Shown here one piece after another: positions 8,772 to 16,599 of a stretch of 64,000 bases of DNA. A program made the translations under genes and the position numbers. Position 1 is the first letter of the stretch; each line of letters begins with the position of its first letter. The notes beneath the pieces are model-generated. The model did no database searches and was not told the DNA's origin. It was given only the letters and a program-made list of their open reading frames with translations. The stretch spans positions 1 through 64,000 of the forward strand of contig JABSOS010000018.1 of the NCBI GenBank assembly GCA_013216135.1, read 5' to 3'. The DNA is from Candidatus Caenarcanales bacterium (GTDB lineage Bacteria; Cyanobacteriota; Vampirovibrionia; LMEP-6097).

Positions 8772-9467
8772 ATGAATCAAGCCACAGTTAGTGTTTCTTT
8801 TACACCTCAGTACCTTAATCATTCTATAAATAAAGTACCCTTTTCTGAGGCTATCGATACTTTAAGGGCTAAAGCTTATGATATGGTCAACAGAGGCTTG
8901 GAGAAAACAGTAAAGTCATTATCCAATAAACAGGAAATTACTGGACTAGAATTAACGTCTAAATTTTTTGAAAATTTTAATAGCTTAATTACGGAATCTT
9001 TACCTCATAAAAATGAAACTGAAGCTAGAACTAGTTTAGGCAATCAGGTGCTAAATAAAAGAGATAAAAGAGAACCAGAACTTATTCAGTCTTTAATCAA
9101 TAAAAGAAACGATGAGTTATCTGCGACAACGTTACTTATGCGCTTATATGAAAACTTACCTTTGCTCAAAGATGCTGGAGTTGAAATAAGCAGCAAAGAA
9201 AATGATATTGTTAAAACAACTACTATTGAATTTAACTTTGAAAAAACCCCTGAAAGATTTAAGGAAAAGCTTTCAAACTTAGACAACATAATTATTAGCC
9301 AAAATCACCAAGGTTTGAAAGGCATCCATATCAACAAAACATATGGCAACGAACCAGTTTTATACAGCATCGATTCTCGATCTGACTATTTAGGTGGTCC
9401 ATCATTAATGTTTCAGGAACAAAATGAATACTTTGACAAGATAAAAGAATCAATAAATTCAAACTAA
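8772..9467 (+). CDS. Hypothetical protein, soluble orphan
   Basis: A 231-residue protein of no recognised family. It has no signal peptide or membrane segment. The N-terminus is MNQATVSVSFTPQYLNHS, followed by a helical, charged middle (residues 35-130) and a C-terminal part that looks alpha/beta. A TATTAT hexamer ends seven bases before the ATG, so the transcript may be leaderless. It is followed 24 bp later by the omega-like gene, which has its own -10 element. One of the scattered orphan set. Confidence 0.6.
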   Translation: MNQATVSVSFTPQYLNHSINKVPFSEAIDTLRAKAYDMVNRGLEKTVKSLSNKQEITGLELTSKFFENFNSLITESLPHKNETEARTSLGNQVLNKRDKREPELIQSLINKRNDELSATTLLMRLYENLPLLKDAGVEISSKENDIVKTTTIEFNFEKTPERFKEKLSNLDNIIISQNHQGLKGIHINKTYGNEPVLYSIDSRSDYLGGPSLMFQEQNEYFDKIKESINSN

Positions 9468-9473
9468 GCCCTA

Positions 9474-9482
9474 TGCTATAAT
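9474..9482 (+). promoter_or_regulatory. Extended -10 element before the omega-like gene
   Basis: TGCTATAAT is a perfect extended -10 (TG-n-TATAAT). It lies between the stop at 9467 and the ATG at 9492, with nine nucleotides between hexamer and start codon. There is no Shine-Dalgarno sequence. Strong candidate for a leaderless promoter driving the gene run from 9492 onward. Confidence 0.55.
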
Positions 9483-9491
9483 TTAATTCCT

Positions 9492-9689
9492 ATGTCTACT
9501 GCAGATGACGCTAAAATTGTAAACCACTTACTTAGTGAAATTATAGATAGTGAAGAAAATATCTATGAAGTAGCTAAAGAGATTGCTGGTGTAGCTAAGA
9601 GAATTAAAGAAGAGGATAAAGAGAATCCATCTCCAGATCCAGCAGTAAAAAAAGCTATTAAAGAGATTTTTGAGCATAAATTAGTCTAA
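9492..9689 (+). CDS. rpoZ: Small protein, probable divergent RNA polymerase omega subunit
   Basis: A 65-residue protein directly upstream of coaBC, the position rpoZ holds in many bacteria. Weak sequence support: NIYEVAKEIAGVAKRIKEE (about residues 25-43) resembles the omega helix that begins NRFELVLxAAKRARQ, and VKKAIKEIFEHKLV at the C-terminus resembles the family's VIALREIAxGKI segment. Omega binds the beta-prime subunit and helps RNA polymerase assembly. The similarity is low and the call rests largely on context; it may instead be an unrelated small helical protein. Confidence 0.5.
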   Translation: MSTADDAKIVNHLLSEIIDSEENIYEVAKEIAGVAKRIKEEDKENPSPDPAVKKAIKEIFEHKLV

Positions 9690-9710
9690 ATATTGGCATA
9701 AAGTCTTAAG

Positions 9711-11042
9711 ATGCCTTTTCATGGTAAAAATATAATCCTTGCTATATCTGGCGGCATAGCCGCCTATAAAAGTGTGGAATTAGTTTCCTTATTTAAAAAA
9801 TTAGGAGCAAATGTTTACTGTGTACTTTCAGAATCTGCTGAAAACTTCGTCGCACCTCTAAGTTTAGAGGTCATGAGTAAAAATAAAGTTTATACTAAAC
9901 AAGACAAACATACTATAGAAGCTAATAAAGCTTATATCGATCACATCGAGCTTGCTAAAACAGCTGACTTGATATTACTTGCGCCAGCTACAGCTAACAC
10001 CATTTCTAAACTAGCTTGTGGAATCAGTGATGACTTAATCTTCGATATTATTCTAGCCTCACAAGCACCCATTGCCATTGCTCCAGCGATGAACACCAAT
10101 ATGTGGGCGCATAAAGTTATCCAAAAAAACCTTTCATTTCTCATTGATGAGCTTAATTACCACATAATTCCTCCTTCAACTGGAGACTTAGCCTGCGGGG
10201 TTCAGGGTATAGGAAGATTAGCTGAGCTTAATGACATTCTTAAGCACTCAGCTTATGTACTTGAGACTCAAATCACTAAAATGGATAAAGACGACATCGT
10301 GGGTAAATCTCTAGATCTAGCGAATAAAAACATTATCATCAGCTCTGGTGGCACTCGTGAATTCATAGATCCAGTCAGGTTTATCGGGAATACTAGCTCT
10401 GGCGAAATGGGATTTGCCCTCGCTCAGGAAGCACTTTATCGTGGTGCAAATGTAATTTTAGTTAGCACAGTCGACTATGAAAAAGATCCGATTAAAGCTG
10501 CTATTCTTGAACATCCGAACTTAGTTAAACTTAGAGCTAACACCAGTGAAGAGATGAGAATGGCTATAGAAGCTAACTTCGATGACTCTGTAGATGTTTT
10601 AATTATGTCAGCAGCTGTAGCTGATTTCAGACCTAAAGAATACTCTGATAGCAAAATTAAAAAAGAGAAAAACCCAGATAATTCCACAATTAATCTCGAA
10701 CTTACAGAGAATATTGATATTGTTAAACATGTAGCAGGAAATAAACTGCCACATCAAGTAATTATCGGTTTTTCACTTGAAACTGAAAATTTACTTGAAA
10801 ACGCCAGCAAAAAGCTTATTGATAAGAATTTAGACATGATAGTCGCAAATAATCAAGAAGCTTTGGGCAATTACCAAAGTCAAATTAGTATAATATACCC
10901 TAGTACAGATAAGACTCAAGATCTAGAAATAGTTGAACTTGAACTTCAGGATAAACTTGAAAACGCAAAAAGCATTCTAGATCACTTAAATCTCATACTA
11001 AAAGCGAGAAATGAAAAGAATACAGATATCATTAGTGGGTAG
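9711..11042 (+). CDS. coaBC: Bifunctional phosphopantothenoylcysteine decarboxylase / phosphopantothenate-cysteine ligase
   Basis: Carries two consecutive steps of coenzyme A synthesis. The N-terminal FMN flavoprotein domain (CoaC, residues 1-180) has GGIAAYKSVEL, the catalytic His region IDHIELAK, LLAPATANT and the cysteine loop STGDLACGVQGIGRL. The C-terminal CoaB domain (about 195-430) has SSGGTREFIDPVRFIGN, a Rossmann-like nucleotide-binding region and KKEKNPD. The length of 443 aa is slightly above typical. The last 32 bases overlap der, so the two are translationally linked. Confidence 0.95.
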   Translation: MPFHGKNIILAISGGIAAYKSVELVSLFKKLGANVYCVLSESAENFVAPLSLEVMSKNKVYTKQDKHTIEANKAYIDHIELAKTADLILLAPATANTISKLACGISDDLIFDIILASQAPIAIAPAMNTNMWAHKVIQKNLSFLIDELNYHIIPPSTGDLACGVQGIGRLAELNDILKHSAYVLETQITKMDKDDIVGKSLDLANKNIIISSGGTREFIDPVRFIGNTSSGEMGFALAQEALYRGANVILVSTVDYEKDPIKAAILEHPNLVKLRANTSEEMRMAIEANFDDSVDVLIMSAAVADFRPKEYSDSKIKKEKNPDNSTINLELTENIDIVKHVAGNKLPHQVIIGFSLETENLLENASKKLIDKNLDMIVANNQEALGNYQSQISIIYPSTDKTQDLEIVELELQDKLENAKSILDHLNLILKARNEKNTDIISG

Positions 11043-12354
11043 ACCCAATGTTGGCAAGAGCACTCTTGTTAATAGACTCGCAGAAAAAAAAGTTTGTATA
11101 GTTGGTGAGAAATCTGGAATCACTCGCGACCGTAAAGAAGTGGAATTTGAGTGGGAAGGAGTACCATTTTTAATTAATGATACTGGTGGAATTACCTTTG
11201 ATCACAATGATCCCTTCGCAGATGACATTTTTGAACAAGCAGAAATTGCTTTAAATAACGCTGACGCAATCGTATTTTTAGTAGACGTAAACTCAGGCTT
11301 AACTGCTGATGACGAAAGGATTTGTAAAATCCTCAGAGAAAAGTACTTTGAAAAAGTATTCGTCGCGGTTAATAAAGTTGATAGCTATGATAAGCAAAGC
11401 CTGAGCTATGAGTTCTACAAGTTAGGTTTCGATAATCTTTTCCCGATCTCTGCTATGCATGGTTCTGTAGGCTTAAATGAAATGCTTGAAAGTATTATCG
11501 AAAAGTACGGAAAAGACTTAGGTAATGCTAGTCCTGAATTCGAAGAGATTATTAAAATCAGTTTCGTAGGAAAACCGAATGTCGGTAAATCTAGTCTCTA
11601 TAATAAGCTTGTTGGTGAAGATAGATCCATCGTAAGTGATGTCAGTGGCACGACTAGAGACTCTATCAACATGTTCCTAAATAGACATAACTCTAAGTTT
11701 GAACTAATTGATACTGCAGGGCTCAGAAGAAAGTCTAAAGTCCATGAAGAAGTAGAAAGATTTTCTACTCTTAGAACCACTCACAGTATCGCAAGAAGCG
11801 ATGTCGTAATTTTAATTTTAGATGGTACAGAGGAAGAAATCGTCAGTGAGCAAGATCAAAAAATCGCTTCACTAATCGAATCTAAAGGTAAAGCTTGTGT
11901 AGTTGCCATCAATAAATGGGATATACTTCCAGCAAAGATAAAAGAAGATCCAGTGAAACTTGAAGCCTATAAAAATGAACTGCATTATAAGCTCAGATTT
12001 ATTAGCTACGCCGATATTCTTTATATCTCAGCAAAAGAAGGAACACGTACGGATAAGATTTGGACGGCAGCTATAGCTGCAAATGAACAGCATAAGCGAA
12101 GAGTAGAAACGAGTCTTTTAAATAAAGTTCTTGCAGATATTCTTATGCTGCACCCACCTCCAATCGTTAAGCAAAAGTCTATAAGAATAAAATATGTTAC
12201 CCAGGTCGATGTAGCACCACCAACATTCTTGTTTTTCGCAAACTTCCCAGAGTTACTTCCTGAAACATATATTCGCTTTATGGAAAAACAATTTCGTGAA
12301 TATTTTGGTTTCAAAGGTAGCCCAATTTTGATAAAATTTAAAGTTCAGGAATAA
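11011..12354 (+). CDS. der: GTPase Der, ribosome assembly factor
   Basis: Der (EngA) has two tandem GTPase domains and acts in 50S subunit maturation. Both G1 loops are visible, GRPNVGKST near residue 11 and GKPNVGKSS near 190. The switch/G3 motifs are DTGG and DTAG, and the G4 motifs NKVD and NKWD. The C-terminal KH-like domain covers about residues 350-447. The length (447 aa) is normal. The start ATG lies inside the 3' end of coaBC (32-base overlap). The ClC gene follows 13 bp downstream on the same strand. Confidence 0.97.
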   Translation: MKRIQISLVGRPNVGKSTLVNRLAEKKVCIVGEKSGITRDRKEVEFEWEGVPFLINDTGGITFDHNDPFADDIFEQAEIALNNADAIVFLVDVNSGLTADDERICKILREKYFEKVFVAVNKVDSYDKQSLSYEFYKLGFDNLFPISAMHGSVGLNEMLESIIEKYGKDLGNASPEFEEIIKISFVGKPNVGKSSLYNKLVGEDRSIVSDVSGTTRDSINMFLNRHNSKFELIDTAGLRRKSKVHEEVERFSTLRTTHSIARSDVVILILDGTEEEIVSEQDQKIASLIESKGKACVVAINKWDILPAKIKEDPVKLEAYKNELHYKLRFISYADILYISAKEGTRTDKIWTAAIAANEQHKRRVETSLLNKVLADILMLHPPPIVKQKSIRIKYVTQVDVAPPTFLFFANFPELLPETYIRFMEKQFREYFGFKGSPILIKFKVQE

Positions 12355-12367
12355 ATAGCTCAGTCAA

Positions 12368-14080
12368 GTGCGTAGATTAAAATACCTCTTCCTAAAAAGC
12401 TTCGATGTGAAAACTCAGATCCTGATTAGGGTTGCCGTAATCGGAGTAATCATCGGCTGTATAGCAGTAGCCTTCAGAGTTTTAACCGAAAAATTAGGTC
12501 ATTTCTTTCACTATAACCTTTACCATAGAGAGTATTGGTACGAATGGCTTTATCCAATACTAATCTGTACTAGTGGTGGCTTGTTTGCAAGCTTCATCAC
12601 TCAAAAGTACGCACCTGATGCTTCAGGAAGTGGTATCCCACAAGTAAAACACGCGCTGAATAATTCAAATATCTATATCGGACTTAGAACTGCCATCGTA
12701 AAATTCTTCGGAGCGATAGTCGGTATAGCCTCTGGCTTATCTATGGGACGTGAAGGTCCTACTATTCATATCGGAGCTGGTCTAGGAAACAAGATAGCGA
12801 AGCTACTTAATAGTAAACATCATAAAAGAGCCATGGCAAGTGGAGCTGGAGCTGGTTTAGCGGCTGCTTTTAACACTCCTATAGCTGGTGTTTTATTTAT
12901 CATCGAAGAATTAGACCATAATTTTTCCAGCGTCTCTTTAGGTCCCGCAATCGTAGGTTCGGTAACAGCTGCGATTACTTGCCGTATGCTTTATGGTGAT
13001 TTCTTCACCTTTCACTTCCAGTCTAATATCGGTTTAGAGCTTGAAGCTGTTCCTTTCTATATAATTTTAGGAATTGTCTGTGGGATTATCGGTGTTTATT
13101 TCCAAAGATCAATCGTAAAGTCTTTAGACTTCTACCAAAACCGTTTTAACTTTATCCCAAGATGGGGGCATGGAGCTATCGCTGGTCTGTTAACTGGTTT
13201 AGTAGCATTATGGTTACCTGAAGCTATCGGTGGTGGACACGGAACACTTGAAGGTACACTTGCTCAAGCTTATACCTGGTGGATGATACCACTTATTTTC
13301 ATATTTAAATATTTTCTAACTGTAGTCGCCTACGGCAGTGGAGTTCCTGGTGGTATCTTTGCGCCATCACTAATTCTAGGAGCTCTTCTTGGAGCGATGT
13401 TTGGGAATGGCTTAAATGTTCTCCTGCCAGATTTAGGTTATAACCCTTCTACATTTGCTTTTGTCGGAATGGGAGCATTCTTTACAGCAATCTCAAGAGC
13501 ACCTATAACGAGTATAGTCATGCTTTTTGAACTTACTGGTAATTATGATTTGGTTCTACCTTTAATGTTCTCTTGCATCATTGCAAATATCACTTCTGAA
13601 AAATTACAAATAGGTGGCATCTATGAAAACTTACTTTCTAGAGAAGGAATTGAGCTTAATGAATATACCACTCCTTCTTACCTACAACAATTCAGCGTTA
13701 AAGAGGCTATGACCACAGATGTTGAGTGGGTTAATGAAAATATTAGTTTAGGACATTTAAACCGTGTCTTTCAAAAAACAGAACATAGTGGCTTACCAAT
13801 TCTCGACCACGAACATAGACTCACTGGAGTTATTACTCGAAGGGACTTAAAGCGAGCTTTCGATCAAGGAACTAAACGTAGTGCAAAGCTCTTCACCATA
13901 ATGACGACTTCTCTTAAAATCATGACGGTGGATGATAACCTTCACAATGCGATTATTGCTATGCACGAACACGATATTGGTCGTTTACTTATCATTGATA
14001 GAGATGACCCGAATAAACTTGCAGGTATTTTAACCAGATCAGATATTATTAACTTTGAAGCGAATAAAGAAATTGATTAA
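12368..14080 (+). CDS. ClC-family chloride channel/antiporter with CBS domains
   Basis: A 570-residue membrane protein with about ten or more helices followed by a pair of CBS domains (about residues 440-565), which usually bind adenine nucleotides. Anion-selectivity motifs are GSGIPQVKH near residue 88, GREGPTIHIG near 128 and GGIFAPS near 327. The gating glutamate in GREGP and a further glutamate pair in LFIIEEL match residues needed by Cl-/H+ antiporters, so exchange rather than channel activity is inferred. The GTG start lies 13 bp after der. The stop overlaps the next start (TAATG), which implies translational coupling to the permease. Confidence 0.9.
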   Translation: MRRLKYLFLKSFDVKTQILIRVAVIGVIIGCIAVAFRVLTEKLGHFFHYNLYHREYWYEWLYPILICTSGGLFASFITQKYAPDASGSGIPQVKHALNNSNIYIGLRTAIVKFFGAIVGIASGLSMGREGPTIHIGAGLGNKIAKLLNSKHHKRAMASGAGAGLAAAFNTPIAGVLFIIEELDHNFSSVSLGPAIVGSVTAAITCRMLYGDFFTFHFQSNIGLELEAVPFYIILGIVCGIIGVYFQRSIVKSLDFYQNRFNFIPRWGHGAIAGLLTGLVALWLPEAIGGGHGTLEGTLAQAYTWWMIPLIFIFKYFLTVVAYGSGVPGGIFAPSLILGALLGAMFGNGLNVLLPDLGYNPSTFAFVGMGAFFTAISRAPITSIVMLFELTGNYDLVLPLMFSCIIANITSEKLQIGGIYENLLSREGIELNEYTTPSYLQQFSVKEAMTTDVEWVNENISLGHLNRVFQKTEHSGLPILDHEHRLTGVITRRDLKRAFDQGTKRSAKLFTIMTTSLKIMTVDDNLHNAIIAMHEHDIGRLLIIDRDDPNKLAGILTRSDIINFEANKEID

Positions 14081-15108
14081 TGAATGATTTCATTTACATC
14101 TCAAAGAGATTTTTAAACAGTATAATTCTGATATTAATTATCAGCTTTATTACTTTCTTACTGATGAAAGCTGATTTCACAATCCCAAAAGCTCATTTAG
14201 ATTTAGGATTTTTTAAATACCACATAAATGAAGTTCATATTCAGACTGGAGATCCTTTAGCTGACTTAAAATTAAACCCTAATATCTCAGAAACTCAAAT
14301 AGCAGCAGAAAGAGAAAGACTAGGTTTAGACAAACCCTTCTTCAGTCAATATTTCACTTGGCTTCGAAATTTAATTCATGGCGACCTTGGCTTCACTCAA
14401 GCAAACCAAAAAGTAATAGACGTTATCAAACCTGCTTTAAAAAACACTTTGATATTAAATTTCTGCGCAATATTTTTTAGTTGGTTTATAGCAATTCCCT
14501 TAGGAATCTTTGCAGCAGTGAAACAAGATAAATGGCAAGACTATAGTATTAGGTTTTTTGTATCTTCATTGATGGCTATACCTAGCTTTGTAATTGCAAT
14601 TTTTATGCTTTTATTTGCTTTATATTCTGGAGTATTTCCTATAGGTGGACTCACTGGTGTAATGTTCGATGAAATGAATTTCTTTGAGAAGCTTTTAGAC
14701 ATTAGTCGCCATCTATTTATACCAGTTTCAATTCTGACCCTAGCTGGTTTGCCAGGTATCCAAAGACAAATGCGCGCAAACCTAATCGAGGTTTTAGATA
14801 AGCCATATGTCACTACTGCAAAAGCAAAGGGCTTAGATGGAAAAATCGTTGTTTTCAAGCACGCTGTGCGTAACGCAATTAATCCTTTAGTAACTTTATT
14901 TGGGTTTGAATTTGCATCACTGTTCGCCGGCTCAGCATTAATCGAAATGGTTATTTCTTATCCAGGCTTAGGTTTACTTACCTTAGAAGCTGCTCGAAAA
15001 CAGGATGTTAATTTGGTTATGGCAAATCTATTATTAGGAAGCTTTATGTTAGTAGTAGGTAATTTAGTTGCTGACTTGCTTCTGAAGAAGCTTGATCCTA
15101 GGGTTTAG
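14080..15108 (+). CDS. ABC transporter permease, DppB/OppB type
   Basis: An inner-membrane permease of the peptide/nickel importer class, 342 aa with about six helices. An N-terminal helix lies at residues 11-28. A TGDPLADLK-like periplasmic segment carries the family's GLDKPFFSQY motif, and the EAA-type cytoplasmic loop (KAKGLDGKIVVFKHAVRNA) is near residue 250. No partner permease (DppC), solute-binding protein or ATPase gene lies beside it. It overlaps the ClC stop codon and ends three bases into a convergent small gene. Its partners must be elsewhere, or it has been recruited to another role. Confidence 0.85.
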   Translation: MNDFIYISKRFLNSIILILIISFITFLLMKADFTIPKAHLDLGFFKYHINEVHIQTGDPLADLKLNPNISETQIAAERERLGLDKPFFSQYFTWLRNLIHGDLGFTQANQKVIDVIKPALKNTLILNFCAIFFSWFIAIPLGIFAAVKQDKWQDYSIRFFVSSLMAIPSFVIAIFMLLFALYSGVFPIGGLTGVMFDEMNFFEKLLDISRHLFIPVSILTLAGLPGIQRQMRANLIEVLDKPYVTTAKAKGLDGKIVVFKHAVRNAINPLVTLFGFEFASLFAGSALIEMVISYPGLGLLTLEAARKQDVNLVMANLLLGSFMLVVGNLVADLLLKKLDPRV

Positions 15109-15236
15109 TTTTCGAGAGATTTTTCTTCAGTTTTATTTTGTTGAATTTCAAAGTATAGAACGTAACCTATTGTTGCTGAAAAAGTTAAAATCATTGACCA
15201 AACTATAAGCTCTTTTAAAAATAATTCATTTGGCAT
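15105..15236 (-). CDS. Small single-pass membrane protein (43 aa)
   Basis: The minus-strand reading frame encodes MPNELFLKELIVWSMILTFS and continues to a charged tail ending EEKSLEN. A single hydrophobic helix spans about residues 8-28. A weak AAGGA lies about 12 nt before the ATG. It ends tail to tail with the DppB-type gene, overlapping by four bases. Together with neighbouring small frames it forms a group of tiny membrane proteins. It resembles small accessory subunits of membrane complexes in size only; no family is recognised. Confidence 0.45.
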   Translation of the reverse strand: MPNELFLKELIVWSMILTFSATIGYVLYFEIQQNKTEEKSLEN

Positions 15237-15323
15237 GATTATAAATTGTCCTTATTAATATTATAAATGAAGCACTTAGGAGTTTGACATGAACATATAG
15301 CAAGTACATCAAATTTACTTGAC

Positions 15324-15434
15324 TTAAGCTATCTTCAAAAAATTATTTAAAATCAGCCCAAAATCTTTAACTAACCAGCCTATTAAGCCGAGGAATAGTA
15401 AGTCTGAAGAATTTGCTGGGAACTTTTGCCGCAA
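15324..15434 (-). CDS. Possible tiny membrane protein (36 aa)
   Basis: A weak candidate. The minus-strand frame from a TTG at 15434 encodes about 36 residues with a hydrophobic core, DLLFLGLIGWLVKDFGLIL. A GGA lies in the 3' end of the upstream small gene. The length and the non-ATG start make this uncertain. It is included because it continues a row of small hydrophobic frames on the same strand. Confidence 0.25.
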   Translation of the reverse strand: MRQKFPANSSDLLFLGLIGWLVKDFGLILNNFLKIA

Positions 15435-15443
15435 AGTTATAAT

Positions 15444-15599
15444 TTAATCCAAGAAAAAGTTTTCAAAAAAAGATTTGCTTGGATCAAGCTCTCCATCAAG
15501 TTTTTTTCTTTTATACACCATATTTTGTAATGTCACAACAGACATTAAAGTGCAAAGCATAACAATTAAGAAAAAAATCAATGCTTCTATTAGTGTCAT
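15444..15599 (-). CDS. Small single-pass membrane protein (51 aa)
   Basis: The frame encodes MTLIEALIFFLIVMLCTLMS and a charged C-terminal part ending FENFFLD. One hydrophobic helix covers about residues 3-25, with a Lys/Arg-rich stretch (YKRKK) just after it, which would place the C-terminus in the cytoplasm. Its ATG overlaps the TGA stop of the upstream gene (ATGA), a typical sign of translational coupling. This supports it as a real gene despite its size. Function unknown. Confidence 0.55.
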   Translation of the reverse strand: MTLIEALIFFLIVMLCTLMSVVTLQNMVYKRKKLDGELDPSKSFFENFFLD

Positions 15600-15841
15600 T
15601 TTGAATTCCTTTTATCCAGTCTAAGTAAGATTGTATAACCTTTATCAATCATTTTAAAGGCAATAACTAAGAATATACAACTTAAAGTGGCTTTGAAAAA
15701 CAGTTTGTCTATTTCATTTTGACCATAAAAGAAATAACCAAATAGTAAAGTTATAGATGGACTTCCTAAAAGTATACCTAACTGTTTAAAGCAAAGTGAC
15801 CGATATTTCTCAGATTCGATATGCTTAATTTTATTTTGCAT
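15596..15841 (-). CDS. Small membrane protein with two helices (81 aa)
   Basis: An 81-residue protein with two hydrophobic helices at about residues 21-38 and 47-64, joined by a short polar loop (GQNEIDK), with basic residues at both ends. It lies 15 bp after the 2H phosphoesterase gene on the same strand and overlaps the next small gene by four bases. The two-helix layout resembles AtpI-like or ion-transport accessory proteins in size, but no family motif is seen. Confidence 0.55.
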   Translation of the reverse strand: MQNKIKHIESEKYRSLCFKQLGILLGSPSITLLFGYFFYGQNEIDKLFFKATLSCIFLVIAFKMIDKGYTILLRLDKRNSK

Positions 15842-15856
15842 AAAGACAAGTATGGA

Positions 15857-16432
15857 TTAGCTGTTAAGCAAATTTTCAGGGGTCATTTTTCCGCAAAAAT
15901 AAATAAGCCTTGTATCTGGGCTACAAACTCCATCACAAGCTATCAATTCAACTTCTCTTAACTTAAATACCGGAACATTAACGAGTTTAAAAGTCTGAAT
16001 AAACTTCGCTAATCTTTTATTAGGCGAGTCCAACAAACGACATACTGTTAGATGAGCTGTAGCAATATAGCTTGAACTAGGCTGAGAATTTAGTTCTAGT
16101 CTCAGATTTTTTAATTTATTATTAGGCTTAAATAATAAAAAAATATCAGATTGATTATAAACTAGTTTATCAACCTCTAGATGAAAACATAAGGATTTTA
16201 ACTTAGATTCCAACAAGTTTATATTCTCTTCAATTAATGATTCTTCTATTTTTACACCTAATTCAGATATTTTTTTGATAGTTATATGAAAATGATCTTC
16301 TCGATAAAAATAATGCGACTCATCAAGACACATGATCTCAATAACTAAATCTTTTAACCATCTTGAAAAAATTTCATCTGGAAAAGCCACAAGACTCAAA
16401 CATCTTAACTCTTTCCTTTTTACAATATTCAT
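15857..16432 (-). CDS. 2H phosphoesterase superfamily protein (2'-5' RNA ligase-like)
   Basis: A 191-residue protein with the two His-x-Thr motifs that define the 2H superfamily: HITIKK near residue 49 and HLTVCR near residue 127. The N-terminus (LRCLSLVAFPDEI) matches the opening strand and FPDE-like motif of the LigT/ThpR group. These enzymes open 2',3'-cyclic phosphates or act on 2'-5' linkages in RNA or small nucleotides; the substrate cannot be told here. It heads a minus-strand group that continues into the small membrane proteins. The region upstream (16433-16483) must hold divergent promoters for it and for the 27-aa gene. Confidence 0.7.
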   Translation of the reverse strand: MNIVKRKELRCLSLVAFPDEIFSRWLKDLVIEIMCLDESHYFYREDHFHITIKKISELGVKIEESLIEENINLLESKLKSLCFHLEVDKLVYNQSDIFLLFKPNNKLKNLRLELNSQPSSSYIATAHLTVCRLLDSPNKRLAKFIQTFKLVNVPVFKLREVELIACDGVCSPDTRLIYFCGKMTPENLLNS

Positions 16433-16483
16433 AGATTTAACTATACTAAAATTTTAGCATAATCATAAAAGAGGAGAAAACTC

Positions 16484-16567
16484 ATGAAAGCAGCTCCAGA
16501 ACTAATTTTCGGTATATTCTATGGAACTATTGCCATCGTAATGTACGTAGCTGCAAAATGGGGATAA
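16484..16567 (+). CDS. Tiny membrane peptide (27 aa) with a strong RBS
   Basis: The frame encodes MKAAPELIFGIFYGTIAIVM and ends YVAAKWG, a single hydrophobic helix with charged ends. A strong Shine-Dalgarno sequence (GAGGAG at 16471-16476, seven bases before the ATG) and a TATACT hexamer at 16442-16447 argue that it is translated. The size and shape are like one-helix subunits of cytochrome complexes (CydX or Pet-type), but there is no specific sequence match, so this is only analogy. It stands between a divergent 2H phosphoesterase gene and a convergent beta-helix gene. Confidence 0.5.
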   Translation: MKAAPELIFGIFYGTIAIVMYVAAKWG

Positions 16568-16599
16568 ATCCCATCAAACTTAAATCTTATAGAACCCTC

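Noticed and set aside
15237-15323. A 27-codon hydrophobic minus-strand frame upstream of the 43-aa gene
   Set aside because: It overlaps the start of the better-supported 43-aa frame and has no RBS; probably chance.
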